Shown here: piece by piece, positions 53,500-62,810 of the stretch
How positions within the stretch are numbered: the stretch's first letter is position 1
Layout: the number at the start of each line of letters is the position of its first letter
DNA from: CAVTWS01 sp963732655
Lineage (GTDB): Bacteria; Actinomycetota; Acidimicrobiia; Acidimicrobiales; SHLQ01
Length of the DNA stretch: 64,000 nt
Assembly: GCA_963732655.1 (NCBI GenBank)
Contig: CAVTAI010000017.1
Location: forward strand, 1,364,001 to 1,428,000
Direction: 5' to 3'
The notes under the pieces: model-generated
Told to the model about the DNA's origin: nothing
Database searches by the model: none
The model's input: only the letters and a program-made list of their open reading frames with translations
Made by a program: the position numbers and the translations under genes

Positions 53500-54291
53500 A
53501 TGACCGCTTCCGTCGATATCGGTGACGTCACGCTGACCTATCGCGGCGCGTCGGGCGGCGTGCTCGCGCTGAAGGGCACGAGCCTGAACGTCGCGCCGCG
53601 GCGAGTTCGCCGCCGTGGTCGGCCCGTCCGGCTGCGGCAAATCGTCGTTGATGAAGCTCGTCACCGGGCTGGTCCCGCCCGACTCCGGCAACATCGTCAT
53701 TTTCGGCACCAAGGTGCAGCGGCCCGGTGAAGATCGCCGGCATGGCGTTCCAGAACCCGAACCTGCTGCCCTGGCGCAAGGTCATCGACAACGTGCTGCT
53801 GCCGCTCGAGATCGTGCAGCCGCATCGCGCGAGATTTCCGGCGACAGAAGGCGCAGTATCGCGAACAGGCCGACGCGCTGCTCAAGACCGTCGGGCTCGA
53901 CGGCTTCGGCGACCGTTTCCCGTGGGAGCTCTCCGGCGGCATGCAGCAGCGGGTGTCGCTCTGCCGCGCGCTGATCCACCAGCCGGCGCTGTTGATGCTC
54001 GACGAGCCGTTCGCCGCGCTCGACGCTTTCACGCGCGAGGAATTGTGGTGCGTGCTGCGCGATCTCTGGCAGAAGCTCGGCTTCACCGTCATCCTGGTGA
54101 CGCATGACCTGCGCGAAGCGGCGTTCCTCGCCGACAACATCCACGTCATGAGCGCGCGGCCCGGGCACATCGTCATGAGCAAGCCGATCGATCTGCCGCG
54201 GCCGCGCGATCTCGAGATCTGCTTCGAGCCCGAATTCACCGACATCGTGCACGAGCTGCGCGCCAAGATCGCCGAGGTGCGGCAAGCATGA
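53500..54291 (+). CDS. NMT1/SsuB-type ABC transporter ATP-binding protein, frameshifted
   Basis: Parts in three frames assemble to an ATPase: MTASVDIGDVTLTYRG, then VVGPSGCGKSSLMKLVTGL (Walker A), AFQNPNLLPWRKVIDNVLL (Q-loop), SGGMQQRVSLCRAL (signature), LLMLDEPFAALDAFTRE (Walker B) and VTHDLREAAFLAD. Indels near 53601, 53728 and 53836 are each repaired by removing one base. The stop overlaps the permease start by four bases. Confidence 0.88.
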
Positions 54292-55058
54292 ACGCGCTCG
54301 AGAAGCTGTCGCCCTGGCTGTTCACCATCGGCATCTTCGTGGTCTGGGAGATCGCTTGCCGCGTCTTCAAGATCGACACGCTTCGTCCTGCCGGCGCCGT
54401 CGCGAAGCCTTCGCCGCGATGGCGCAGTACTGGCGACCGCTGCCTACGCACTCGTTCGTCACGCTGTGGACGACCATGGCGGGCTTCGCGCTCGCGGTCG
54501 CTTTCGGCATCGTGCTCGGGATGGTCGTCGGCTGGTCGCGCACGATCTATCGCGGCCTCTATCCGGTGATGATCGGCTTCAACTCCATCCCGAAGGTCGC
54601 GGTGGTGCCGATCCTGATCATGTGGTTCGGCATCGGCGAGGTGCCGGCGATCCTGACCGCGTTTCTGATCTCGTTCTTTCCGATCGTCGTGAACGTGGCG
54701 ACCGGGCTCGCCACCATGGAGCCGGAGCTCGAGGACGTGCTGCGCGCGCTCGGCGCGAGCAAGCTCGACATCATGCTCAAGGTCGGCATCCCGCGCACGC
54801 AGCCCTATCTGTTCGGCTCGCTCAAGGTCGCGATCACGCTCGCCTTCGTCGGCACCGTGGTGTCGGAGACGGTCGGCGCCAATGCCGGGCTCGGTTACCT
54901 GATCGCGCTTGCCGGCTCGAACTTCCAGATGCCGCTGGTGTTCGCCGCCCTGCTCCTGCTCGCGTTCGAAGGCATCGCGATGTACGCGGTATTCGCCTAT
55001 CGTCGAGAGCTATTTCACGCGCTGGGCCTTCCGCTCGTCGATGAGTGCCGCCGCCTGA
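54288..55058 (+). CDS. NMT1/SsuC-type ABC transporter permease, frameshifted
   Basis: This membrane protein has about six helices. The N-terminus MNALEKLSPWLFTIGIFVVW is in one frame, and the body with the EAA loop (VLRALGASKLDIMLKVGIPR) in another after a break near 54400. A second break near 55003 is repaired by removing one T, giving AIVESYFTRWAF and a stop at 55058 instead of a run-on to 55114. It completes the three-gene importer for an unknown small anion or pyrimidine-like ligand. Confidence 0.86.
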
Positions 55059-55116
55059 CGGCAGCGGGCGGGCCACCGGCTGGAAAGGCCAATAAAAACA
55101 AAGCCCTAATTTAGGA

Positions 55117-55201
55117 TGGTGCGGCCGAGAGGACTCGAACCTCCACGGGTTGCCCCGCTAGCACCTCAAGCTAGTGCGTCTACCAATTCCGCCACGGCCG
55201 C
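55117..55201 (-). tRNA. tRNA-Leu (anticodon GAG)
   Basis: The minus strand reads GCGGCCGTGGCGGAATTGG at the 5-prime end and pairs with CGGCCGC before ACCA, with CCA encoded. The anticodon stem-loop is CTAGCTTGAGGTGCTAG, giving GAG (codons CUC/CUU). The D loop (GGTAGACGC) and a class II variable arm fit tRNA-Leu, and the T loop is GGTTCGAGTCC. Confidence 0.97.
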
Positions 55202-55371
55202 AGATGAGGTGAGCGCGCGTCGCTTGGACGGCGCGCCGAGAAGACGGCGCCCATGTAACAAATCGGCCTCCCCGGAACAAGGCCCGCGCAGGCTTGACCG
55301 CTTGGGCCAAAGGCCTGGTTCCAATAGCGAAGGCCGGACTTGGTCGGCAGCCCAACGTTTCGGGGCAAAGG

Positions 55372-55629
55372 CTAGCGCGCGTCGATGGCGCGCTGGACCA
55401 TTTCCTTGACCTCGACCGCGATGCGGTTGCCGCTCACGATCACTGAGCCCTTGGCCACCGGGAAGTTGTTGGCGAGGATGTCGACCTCGTCGTCTTCCGA
55501 CGCATCGAGCTCGATGATCGCGCCGCGACCGAGCCGCAAAACCTGATGGATCGGCATCATCGTGGTGCCGAGCACCACCTGGATATCGAGCGATACATTG
55601 TCGAGCTTGGGCACTGGGCTGTCCTTCAA
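55372..55629 (-). CDS. fliN: FliN-like (SpoA-domain) flagellar motor switch protein
   Basis: This 85-residue protein is essentially one SpoA domain: LDNVSLDIQVVLGTTMMPIH, then VLRLGRGAIIELD, VDILANNFPVAKGSVIV and NRIAVEVKEMV. That is the C-terminal core of FliN/YscQ, which forms the cytoplasmic C-ring. No other flagellar gene is in the window, so it is an isolated copy. It could serve a flagellar cluster elsewhere or a secretion-system ring. Confidence 0.85.
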   Translation of the reverse strand: MKDSPVPKLDNVSLDIQVVLGTTMMPIHQVLRLGRGAIIELDASEDDEVDILANNFPVAKGSVIVSGNRIAVEVKEMVQRAIDAR

Positions 55630-55668
55630 AGGTGTGACGACCTCAAGTCACCACGCTATGGTTACCGG

Positions 55669-56380
55669 ATGGTTAACACCCGTAACGAGCTCGCGGAAAC
55701 ACTGCGTCCGCCCGCCGGCAGCGCCCCCGTCGAATGGCGCCGCACCGGGAATCTGGTGCCCTATGAGCAGGCGCTGGAGACGATGGGCGCGCGGGCCGCA
55801 TCGATCGCCGCCGAGTCGGCGCCGGAATTGGTCTGGCTCCTGGAACACCCCCCGCTCTACACCGCCGGGACGAGCGCCAACCCAGGGGACCTCATCGACG
55901 CGCGCTTTCCCGTCTACACCACCGGGCGTGGCGGCCAGTTCACCTATCACGGGCCGGGCCAACGGATCGCCTATGTGATGCTCAACCTCAAGCAGCGTGG
56001 GCCGGACCTGCGCCGCTTCGTCGTCACGCTGGAAGAATGGATCATCCGGACCCTCGCGGCGTTCGGCGTGGAGGGCGGGCGGCGCGACGAGCGGATCGGC
56101 GTCTGGGTGCGGCGGCCCGACAAGGGCGCCCGGCCATGAGGACAAAATCGCCGCGATCGGCATCCGCGTGCAGCGCTGGGTGACGCTGCATGGGATCGCC
56201 ATCAACGTTGCGCCCGAGCTTGCGCATTTCTCCGGGATCGTGCCCTGCGGCGTCTCCGACCCGCGCTACGGCGTCACCAGCCTCGCCGACCTCGGCATCC
56301 ACGCCACCATGGCGGAGGTCGACGCCGTTCTCCGGCGCGAGTTCGAGGTGCTGTTCGGCCCGACGACGACGGTCGCTTAA
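55669..56380 (+). CDS. lipB: Octanoyltransferase LipB, frameshifted
   Basis: This enzyme transfers octanoyl groups from ACP to lipoyl domains. Visible features are LVWLLEHPPLYTAGTSA, GRGGQFTYHGPGQRIAYVM, KIAAIGIRVQRWVTLHGIA (catalytic Lys) and GIVPCGV (catalytic Cys). The frame breaks near 56135, where removing one C from GCGCCCGG joins PDKGAG to HEDKIAAIG. The ATG at 55669 begins MVNTRNELAE. The break is probably sequence error because lipoate synthesis is usually essential. Confidence 0.93.
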
Positions 56381-56384
56381 CCGC

Positions 56385-56687
56385 TCATAGCGTTGGCAGC
56401 ACCGAAAAGGCGCCGTCACCGGTGCGCATTGCGACTTCGGCCGGCGCGGCGTCATGAACGTCGACCGCATCGACGCTCGCCGCCGCCGGCCCGCGCCAGC
56501 AGGCTTCGATCATGATCTGCACCGTGGTTTCGCTCCCGACCAACAGCGCCTCGACCGAGCCGTCAGCCCGGTTGCGCACCCAGCCATCGAGTTCATGGCG
56601 GACGGCGGTGTGCTGGGTCCAGGCCCGATAGCCCACCCCCTGAACGCGGCCGCGTACCACGATCCGGCGCATGATCGTACCGCTCAT
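56385..56687 (-). CDS. acyP: Acylphosphatase
   Basis: This 100-residue cytoplasmic enzyme hydrolyses acyl phosphates. The conserved RRIVVRGRVQGVGYRAWTQ contains the phosphate-binding loop with Arg, and the catalytic Asn lies in LDGWVRNRADGSVEALLVG. The start overlaps the end of the GGCT-like gene by four bases. The frame is intact. Confidence 0.92.
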   Translation of the reverse strand: MSGTIMRRIVVRGRVQGVGYRAWTQHTAVRHELDGWVRNRADGSVEALLVGSETTVQIMIEACWRGPAAASVDAVDVHDAAPAEVAMRTGDGAFSVLPTL

Positions 56688-56878
56688 GCGATCTCTCCAG
56701 TCTCCTTCGCGCGGGCGCCAGACCAACCCGACGGCGCCCAGCGCTGCAACGACTGAACATACGGCTCCGGCAATGCGCAGTCCCGCGCGGCAGCCATGAC
56801 CAGCGCGACCGCGCCGGAGCAGCGCGCCCGCATGCGTGGCCGGCTCATGTTCGAGCCGTAGGCGAAATGCAAGGTCAC
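56684..56878 (-). CDS. Gamma-glutamylcyclotransferase-like remnant with internal deletion
   Basis: The N-terminus LHFAYGSNMSRPRMRARC is the substrate-loop start of the GGCT family, and the C-terminus LPEPYVQSLQRWAPSGWSGA plus RAKETGEIA is the usual family end. The two are joined directly at about residue 25 (GAVAL-VMAAARD). Roughly 100 central residues, including the catalytic Glu region, are missing, yet the frame is open. It probably makes no active enzyme. Start is a GTG at 56878 by analogy to the family. Confidence 0.7.
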   Translation of the reverse strand: MTLHFAYGSNMSRPRMRARCSGAVALVMAAARDCALPEPYVQSLQRWAPSGWSGARAKETGEIA

Positions 56879-57400
56879 GGCGGCGTCGACGCGGTCGGCC
56901 TGGTGCCGGCCCACACCGTGAACGCAAGCGCCATCACGATCGGCAACATCACCAGGGCGAGGACCGCGAGCATGACGTAGCCGAACATGCCCAGAGTGGG
57001 ATCGCCCAGCAGCGTGCCGACCAGAAACAACAGCAGAAAGATCTGAACCACCGCCGCGAACGGTGACCCCTCCGCCCCGCGCCCGCTGGCCGAGTCATTG
57101 GTCGCGAGCGTCGCCAGCGACAGCAGCACGATGGCCAGGAGATAGAGCAACATCAGCGCAAGCGCCGAACCGCCAGGCCGCCCCGCATCCCGCAAGCGCC
57201 GAACATGGAGTGCGTACCAACTCCAGGCGATCGCGATCTGCACCACCAGGAACGGGACCACACTGGCGTGCGCCATCACCGGTGCCGCCAACAGAAATTG
57301 CGAGAGAAAACTCACCGCGTAGACAACCGTCACCTTCAGCGCGAACGGCCGTGGCGCGATCCGGCCCGATGCCGGCGACGATTGCAGTGAGCTTGTTCAT
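56875..57400 (-). CDS. DUF805-family membrane protein, frameshifted
   Basis: The product begins MNKL and, after removing one A near 57385, continues LQSSPASGRIAPRPFALKV, the usual DUF805 N-terminus. Membrane segments follow (VVYAVSFLSQFLLAAPVM, LMLLYLLAIVLLSLATLA and others) with the diagnostic WYALHVRRLRDAGRPGG. It is an inner-membrane protein of unknown role, overlapping the GGCT remnant by 4 bases. Confidence 0.78.
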
Positions 57401-57462
57401 GCGCATGAATGGTGGCACGGCGGCAGACGGATTTCACCTGGGAACGGTGTTCCGATCTTCGC

Positions 57463-59467
57463 TCACGCGAATTCCAGGATCACCGCATCCACGGCGAGGC
57501 TATCTCCGGGCCTGGCGTGGACCCGCCTGATCACGCCATCGCGCTCGGCGCGGAGCACGTTCTCCATTTTCATGGCCTCCACCACCGCCAACGTCTCGCC
57601 GGCCTTCACCTCCTGACCTTCGGCGACCGCCAGCGACACGACTTGCCCAGGCATCGGACAACGCACCACCTTGCCGCCGTCGGCCACCACCCTCGGCGGC
57701 ACCAGCCGCGCCACCTCCGCCTCGCGGCTGGTGAAGACAAAAGCGCGGACGTCGGAGCCGCGGTGCGTCAGGTCGAAACCGTTGAGCACCGGCCGCACCT
57801 GGACCGACAGGGCTGCGCCGTCGACGGTTCCGGTCCATACGGGTCGCCCGGCTTCCAGTCCGACACCACGCACATGGCGCTTCCTGTCGCCGTCGAAACG
57901 CATGGCGAGGCCGTCGTCCTCGCGGCCGATATCGAGCACGATCTCGCGGTCGCCGAGCCGCACCGTGCGCCGGCGCTCGCGCGTCACCGCGCGGTCGGCT
58001 GCTGCCCGGAGATCCGGCGCTTGCGCTCGCCGAGGACGTGGTCGATCGCGGCCGCGACCGCGGCAATCCTTTTCGCCGTCTGGCCGTCCGGCGCCACCGG
58101 ATGGAATCCGTCGGGAAACTCCTCCGCGATGAAGCCCGGTGGACAGGCGCCCCGCGCGCCAGCGCGTCGATTGCATCAGCGCGGCCAGGAACGGAATGTT
58201 GTGGCGGATGCCGTCGATGACGAAGGCGTCGAGCGCGTCGGCCTGCGCCGCGATCGCCCGTTCGCGGGTCGGCGCATGGGTCACGAGCTTGGCGATCATC
58301 GGATCGTAGAACAGCGAAATCTCGCTGCCTTCCGCCACGCCGGTATCGATGCGAACCGTCACGCCGCCCTGGCGTGATTCCGCCGGCGGCCGGTAGCGCA
58401 TCAGCCGCCCAATCGACGGCAGGAAGTTGCGATACGGATCTTCGGCATAGACCCGGGTCTCGACCGCCGAGCCCACGAGCTTGACGTCGCTCTGGCGGAT
58501 GGAAAGCTTTTCGCCCGCAGCAACCCGGATCATCTGCTCCACCAGGTCGAAACCAGTCACCAGTTCGGTGACCGGATGCTCGACCTGCAGCCGCGTATTC
58601 ATCTCCAGGAAGTAGAAGGTCTTGTCCTGGGCGGCGACGAATTCGACGGTGCCGGCGGAGTCGTAGCCGACCGCCTTCGCCAGCGCGACCGCCTGCTGCG
58701 CCCATGGCCTTGCGGGTGGCGGCGTCGAGCAACGGCGACGGCGCTTCTTCGACGATCTTCTGATTGCGGCGCTGGATCGAACACTCGCGCTCGCCGAGGT
58801 GAATCACGTTGCCGTGCTTGTCGCCCAACACCTGAATTTCGATGTGGCGTGGGTTCTCGATGTATTTCTCGATGAACACGCGGTCGTCGCCGAAGGAGCT
58901 CTTCGCCTCCGAGCGCGCGCGGGAGAAGCCTTCCGCCACCTCCGCCTTGTTGTGCGCGATGCGCAATCCCTTGCCGCCGCCGCCGGCTGCGGCCTTGATC
59001 ATCACCGGGAAGCCGATCTCGGCGGCGACCTGCTGCGCGCGCGCCTCGTCGGCGATCTCGCCTTGATAGCCCGGCACGGTCGAGACCTTGGCCTTGGCGG
59101 CGGCCCGCTTGGCCGCGATCTTGTCGCCCATGGCGTCGATCGCGTCGGCATGCGGACCGATGAACGCAATGCCGGCCTCAGCGAGCGCACGGACGAACGC
59201 CGCCTGCTCGGACAAGAAGCCATAGCCGGGATGGACCGCATCCGCCTGGCTGGCGCGGCAGGCCGCGATGATGGCCGGGATCGAGAGATAGCTGTCGCTG
59301 GCGGGAGGCGGGCCGATCCGCACCGACTGATCGGCCATCTCGACGTGCAGCGCGTCTCTATCGGCGTCGGAATAGACCGCAACGGTCGCGATCCCGAGCC
59401 GGCGCGCGGTCTTGACGATCCGGCAGGCGATTTCGCCGCGATTGGCAATCAGGATGCGTTTGAACAT
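57463..59467 (-). CDS. pccA: Acyl-CoA carboxylase alpha subunit, probably propionyl-CoA carboxylase, frameshifted
   Basis: This biotin-dependent subunit carries biotin carboxylase and biotin-carrier domains. Visible are MFKRILIANRGEIACRIVK, ATP-grasp AAAGGGGKGLRIA, HLGERECSIQRRNQKIVEEA, EMNTRLQVEHPVTE, and the biotinyl Lys in VVEAMKMENV near the C-terminus. A middle domain and the ILEFA end resemble PccA more than MccA. Frames break near 58700 (removing one G restores the AVALAKAVGYDS-type segment), 58150 and 58010. The beta subunit is not in the window. Confidence 0.88.
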
Positions 59468-59517
59468 TCAGCCCGGAACGGTTGTGTGCGCAAGGGTCGC
59501 GGGCCGCCGGGCGATTG

Positions 59518-60831
59518 TCAACCAACGGGCGCAAACCGCAACACCGGCCACAGCGCCAGAAGGCCCGCGGCGACGGCGGCGGCCGACATCAGCGCGACCG
59601 ACCAGGCAAAACGGCCCCGTCCCAACCCCATACCGATGACGAGCTTACTGGCCGCATTGCTCGCGACGGCGGCGAGAACGGCATATCCCGCGTCGCGCTG
59701 CGCCTGCGGCTCCGACGCCAACCGCGCCATCGATACGGTGACGGTATCGACGTCGAACAGCCCGACCACGGCTGCCCCAACGATCGCGCCGGTGGCCCCG
59801 AAATGATCGCTCAATGCCCGGCCGCCCAGCACCACGGCGCCCATGGCGAGCGCCAGCGCGACCACCGACCAGACACTGAACGGGTTGCGGAACCTCGCCG
59901 TCGAATGCCCGCCGTCTTGGTCGCGGCACCGATACACCCAGAACAAGGCAAAGCCGATGGTCACCAGGGCGGCCGCGGCAAGCGAGGGCGCTAGCATTGC
60001 CAGCAGACTGGGCCGCAGAACGCCGACAATGACCAACACGCGCAGCAACGACACCGCCGTTGCCAGCGCCACGCCGGCCGCCAGCAGTTGCGGCGCGCCT
60101 TCGTCGGCAGCCGCGCGGCGTGCGTTGGCGAACGTGACCGCCGTCGAGGACATCAGCCCACCGGCGATGCCCGATACAAGAATGCCACGCCGTTCGCCGA
60201 AATACTTGACCGCCACGTAACCGAGGAACGACACGCCGGCCAATACGATGGCGATCAGCCAGATTTCGCGCGGATTGATGCCGCCAAACGGACCGACCGG
60301 ACCATCCGGCAGCACCGGCAGAGCGATGAATGTCATCGCCAGCAAGATCAGACCGGAGCGCAACTCCGGCCAAGTCACAGACTTGATCCAATCGTGCAGG
60401 CCTTCGCGGAAGGCAAGAAGGCCGGCGGTCACCACTGCAACCGCCGCGGCGACCCGCATATCGCCGAGCAGCGCGTAGGCGCCGAGGGCAAATGTCAGGA
60501 TTGCGGCCACCGCGGTGGTCGCGGAATACGTCTGATCGGCGCGATTTTCCTCAAGGCAGAAAAGGGTAATGACCACCGCAAACGCGGCGAGTCCGACACC
60601 AAGCACGACCGCTCCGCCCGATGCCCCCGCCGCTCCGCCCGCCACGCCGCCCGCCACTTGGGCCAGGGCGCCCACGATGCCGCCGAGCAGTCCGGATATT
60701 CCGAATGTCCGCAGGCCTGCCGCGCGGCTGCCCGAACGCTCTTCGCGCGTACGCCAGCCGCGCTCGAGTCCGATCAGCAGCCCGATCCCGAGAGCCACCG
60801 CAAATCGTGACAACAGCTCTTCCGTATCCAT
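59518..60831 (-). CDS. MgtC/SapB-DUF4010 membrane protein
   Basis: This 437-residue protein has an N-terminal MgtC-like part (FAVALGIGLLIGLERGWRTR, GLRTFGISGLLGGIVGAL) and a C-terminal DUF4010 domain with GILVSGIAGGLMSSTAVTF and AVVGLFDVDTVTVSMARL. About a dozen hydrophobic helices are expected. The family is poorly characterised; roles in Mg2+ homeostasis are proposed for MgtC. The frame is intact. Confidence 0.88.
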   Translation of the reverse strand: MDTEELLSRFAVALGIGLLIGLERGWRTREERSGSRAAGLRTFGISGLLGGIVGALAQVAGGVAGGAAGASGGAVVLGVGLAAFAVVITLFCLEENRADQTYSATTAVAAILTFALGAYALLGDMRVAAAVAVVTAGLLAFREGLHDWIKSVTWPELRSGLILLAMTFIALPVLPDGPVGPFGGINPREIWLIAIVLAGVSFLGYVAVKYFGERRGILVSGIAGGLMSSTAVTFANARRAAADEGAPQLLAAGVALATAVSLLRVLVIVGVLRPSLLAMLAPSLAAAALVTIGFALFWVYRCRDQDGGHSTARFRNPFSVWSVVALALAMGAVVLGGRALSDHFGATGAIVGAAVVGLFDVDTVTVSMARLASEPQAQRDAGYAVLAAVASNAASKLVIGMGLGRGRFAWSVALMSAAAVAAGLLALWPVLRFAPVG

Positions 60832-60956
60832 GCTTTGCTTCGCAGCCCGGCGCCCAGGCGCCGATCATCAGGCACGCCAATGATAGCGCGCCCAATCCAT
60901 ACTAGGCTGTCAAAGCGATAAAGGCACAGAGGGGAGGCGCGCCGACGCCAGGACCG

Positions 60957-61142
60957 TTAATTGACGGCCGATCGGTGCGGGACCTGCGACCGCAGCCACT
61001 CAAGAACGACAGCATCGATGTCCGCCGGCTGACGCCGGCACCAGTCGCGGAAGTCGCGTGGCTCGGACAAGGTCACGAGAATGGGAGAGGCAGCGATCGC
61101 CGCCCGGAGCAGCTGAAGACTGGCGCTTGGACTGGTATTCAT
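60957..61142 (-). CDS. Hypothetical 61-residue protein
   Basis: The frame reads MNTSPSASLQLLRAAIAASP, then TLSEPRDFRDWCRRQPADID and VVLEWLRSQVPHRS. No known family is recognised, though the mixed helical composition looks like a real small protein. The ATG at 61142 was preferred over 61229 because the extra residues are low-complexity. No strong ribosome site is seen. Confidence 0.45.
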   Translation of the reverse strand: MNTSPSASLQLLRAAIAASPILVTLSEPRDFRDWCRRQPADIDAVVLEWLRSQVPHRSAVN

Positions 61143-61480
61143 CTTTTTTACTCTCGTCCCTGCCCCGGAGCGTTCACATGCACTTTTGACAAAGCGCTCC
61201 GAACAGGGGTTAGACGCGCGAACCGCCATAAAGGTTCAATTTCGTTTGTGTTTAGCAGCCGAGCTAGCCCGGCGAGCGGCGCTGGAATGGCAAAGTTATG
61301 GCACCGCAAAAAAGCACTGCCCCACGCCGAGATCGAACCACCATCGTCTTGCGGCCCGATGCCACTTCCACCGGGCGACTAGTACGGACGAACCGCTTGC
61401 CACGGAACCGCGGCGCCATATATCCAAACCGGGTTGCCTGAACTGTTTTCCCCATAGACGACCGAGAGTGGAGGTGTGTG
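61143..61480. other. Gene-free promoter region of the peroxiredoxin gene
   Basis: No gene is convincing here. It contains a T-loop-like GGTTCGATCTC on the minus strand, but the flanks do not form a tRNA cloverleaf. Confidence 0.4.
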
Positions 61481-62143
61481 ATGACATTGCAGATCGGTGA
61501 TACGGCCCCGGATTTCGAAGCTCAGACGACCGAGGGCAAGATTCGATTTCATGACTGGGTCGGCAATTCCTGGGCCGTCCTGTTTTCCCATCCCAAGGAC
61601 TTCACCCCGGTGTGCACCACCGAGCTTGGCTACATGGCCCGGATCAAGCCGGAGTTCGACAAGCGCGGCGTCAAGCTGATCGGCCTCTCGGTCGACCCGG
61701 TCGAGAACCACGCCAAATGGGCCGACGACATCAAGGAAACGCAGGGCTTCGCGCCGAACTACCCGATGATCGGCGACACCGACCTGTCGATCGCCAAGGC
61801 CTGGGGCATGCTGCCGGCCAGCACCAACGGCGACGCCAGCAAGCGCACCGCGATGGACAACCAGACCGTGCGTAACGTCTTCGTGGTCGGCCCCGACAAG
61901 AAGATCAAGCTGATCCTGGTCTACCCGATGACCACCGGCCGCAACTTCGACGAGGTGCTGCGGGTGATCAACTCGCTGCAGCTCACCGCCAAGCACAAGG
62001 TGGCGACGCCGGTGAACTGGAAGCAGGGCGAGGACGTGATCATTGCCGGCTCGGTCTCGGATGACGACGCCAAGAAGACCTACCCGCAGGGCTGGAAGTC
62101 ACCGAAACCCTACATCCGCATCGTGCCGCAACCGGGCAAATAA
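61481..62143 (+). CDS. 1-Cys peroxiredoxin (Prx6-type)
   Basis: This 220-residue cytoplasmic antioxidant enzyme reduces hydroperoxides. The active-site segment SHPKDFTPVCTTELGYMARI holds the peroxidatic Cys with Thr two residues earlier. The extended C-terminal half (TPVNWKQGEDVIIAGSVSDD, PQGWKSPKPYIRIVPQP) marks the Prx6/AhpC2 subgroup, which lacks a resolving Cys. GGAGGT before the ATG supports the start. The frame is intact. Confidence 0.94.
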   Translation: MTLQIGDTAPDFEAQTTEGKIRFHDWVGNSWAVLFSHPKDFTPVCTTELGYMARIKPEFDKRGVKLIGLSVDPVENHAKWADDIKETQGFAPNYPMIGDTDLSIAKAWGMLPASTNGDASKRTAMDNQTVRNVFVVGPDKKIKLILVYPMTTGRNFDEVLRVINSLQLTAKHKVATPVNWKQGEDVIIAGSVSDDDAKKTYPQGWKSPKPYIRIVPQPGK

Positions 62144-62164
62144 GCGCCGTCCCGGAAGCTGGCT

Positions 62165-62202
62165 AAAAGGGGGGCTGCGCAGCCGCGCGCGGCCCCTTTT
62201 TT
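62165..62202 (+). terminator. Terminator of the peroxiredoxin gene
   Basis: AAAAGGGGGGC pairs with GCGGCCCCTTTTTT around a GC-rich loop about 22 bases after the stop codon, with a T-run on the plus strand. Confidence 0.75.
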
Positions 62203-62357
62203 CGGTGAAAGGCGTTAGTCGCGGGCTCCAACCCCAATCCCGCATTGGCCGGCGTCGTCCAGTACTTAACCAAATACCGCCAAGCAATTGAGACAATTGC
62301 CCAATTTTTGCCGCCTGAATCCGGCATAAATCGTCCTGAGACTATCGGGATACCGGG

Positions 62358-62804
62358 GTGCAGTCCGTGCGGCTTCTTCTGTCGGCCTTGCTCGTTTTGA
62401 TGAGCCTGCCTGCCCAGGCAGAGCATCGCATCACGCGCGATTTCGGCGGGCTGGTCGACCAGTACAAGGCCAAATACGCCAAGATCCGCGACCGCGGCGA
62501 CCGGGTCGTCATCGACGGCATCTGCAACTCGGCCTGCACCCTGGTGCTTGGAATTGTGCCGCTCAACAAGATCTGCGTCACGCCCCGGGCCAGCCTCGGC
62601 TTCCACGCCGCCTATTTCGACCAAGCCTATACGCTGGGCATCAAGGTGACGAGCTCGGCCGGCACCGCCGACCTGATGTCCTACTATCCGCCGGCGGTGA
62701 AAAACTGGATCAGCCGCAATGGCGGCCTGACGCCGGACATGAAGCGGGTGCGCAACGGCCCCGATTTGTGGTCCATGGTGGACCCCTGCCCCGGCGAGCT
62801 CTAG
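62358..62804 (+). CDS. Secreted hypothetical protein with ClpP-like core
   Basis: This 148-residue protein has a signal peptide (MQSVRLLLSALLVLMSLP, cleaved after AQA). The body reads RVVIDGICNSACTLVLGIVP, then ICVTPRASLGFHAAYFD, a pattern reminiscent of ClpP/crotonase-fold periplasmic proteins where Ser in NSACT and His in GFHAA could be catalytic. The function is unknown. The start is a GTG at 62358. Confidence 0.72.
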   Translation: MQSVRLLLSALLVLMSLPAQAEHRITRDFGGLVDQYKAKYAKIRDRGDRVVIDGICNSACTLVLGIVPLNKICVTPRASLGFHAAYFDQAYTLGIKVTSSAGTADLMSYYPPAVKNWISRNGGLTPDMKRVRNGPDLWSMVDPCPGEL

Positions 62805-62810
62805 CCGACG

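Noticed and set aside
61296..61400. tRNA-like T-loop (GGTTCGATCTC) on the minus strand
   Set aside because: The flanks do not form acceptor, D or anticodon arms of a cloverleaf.
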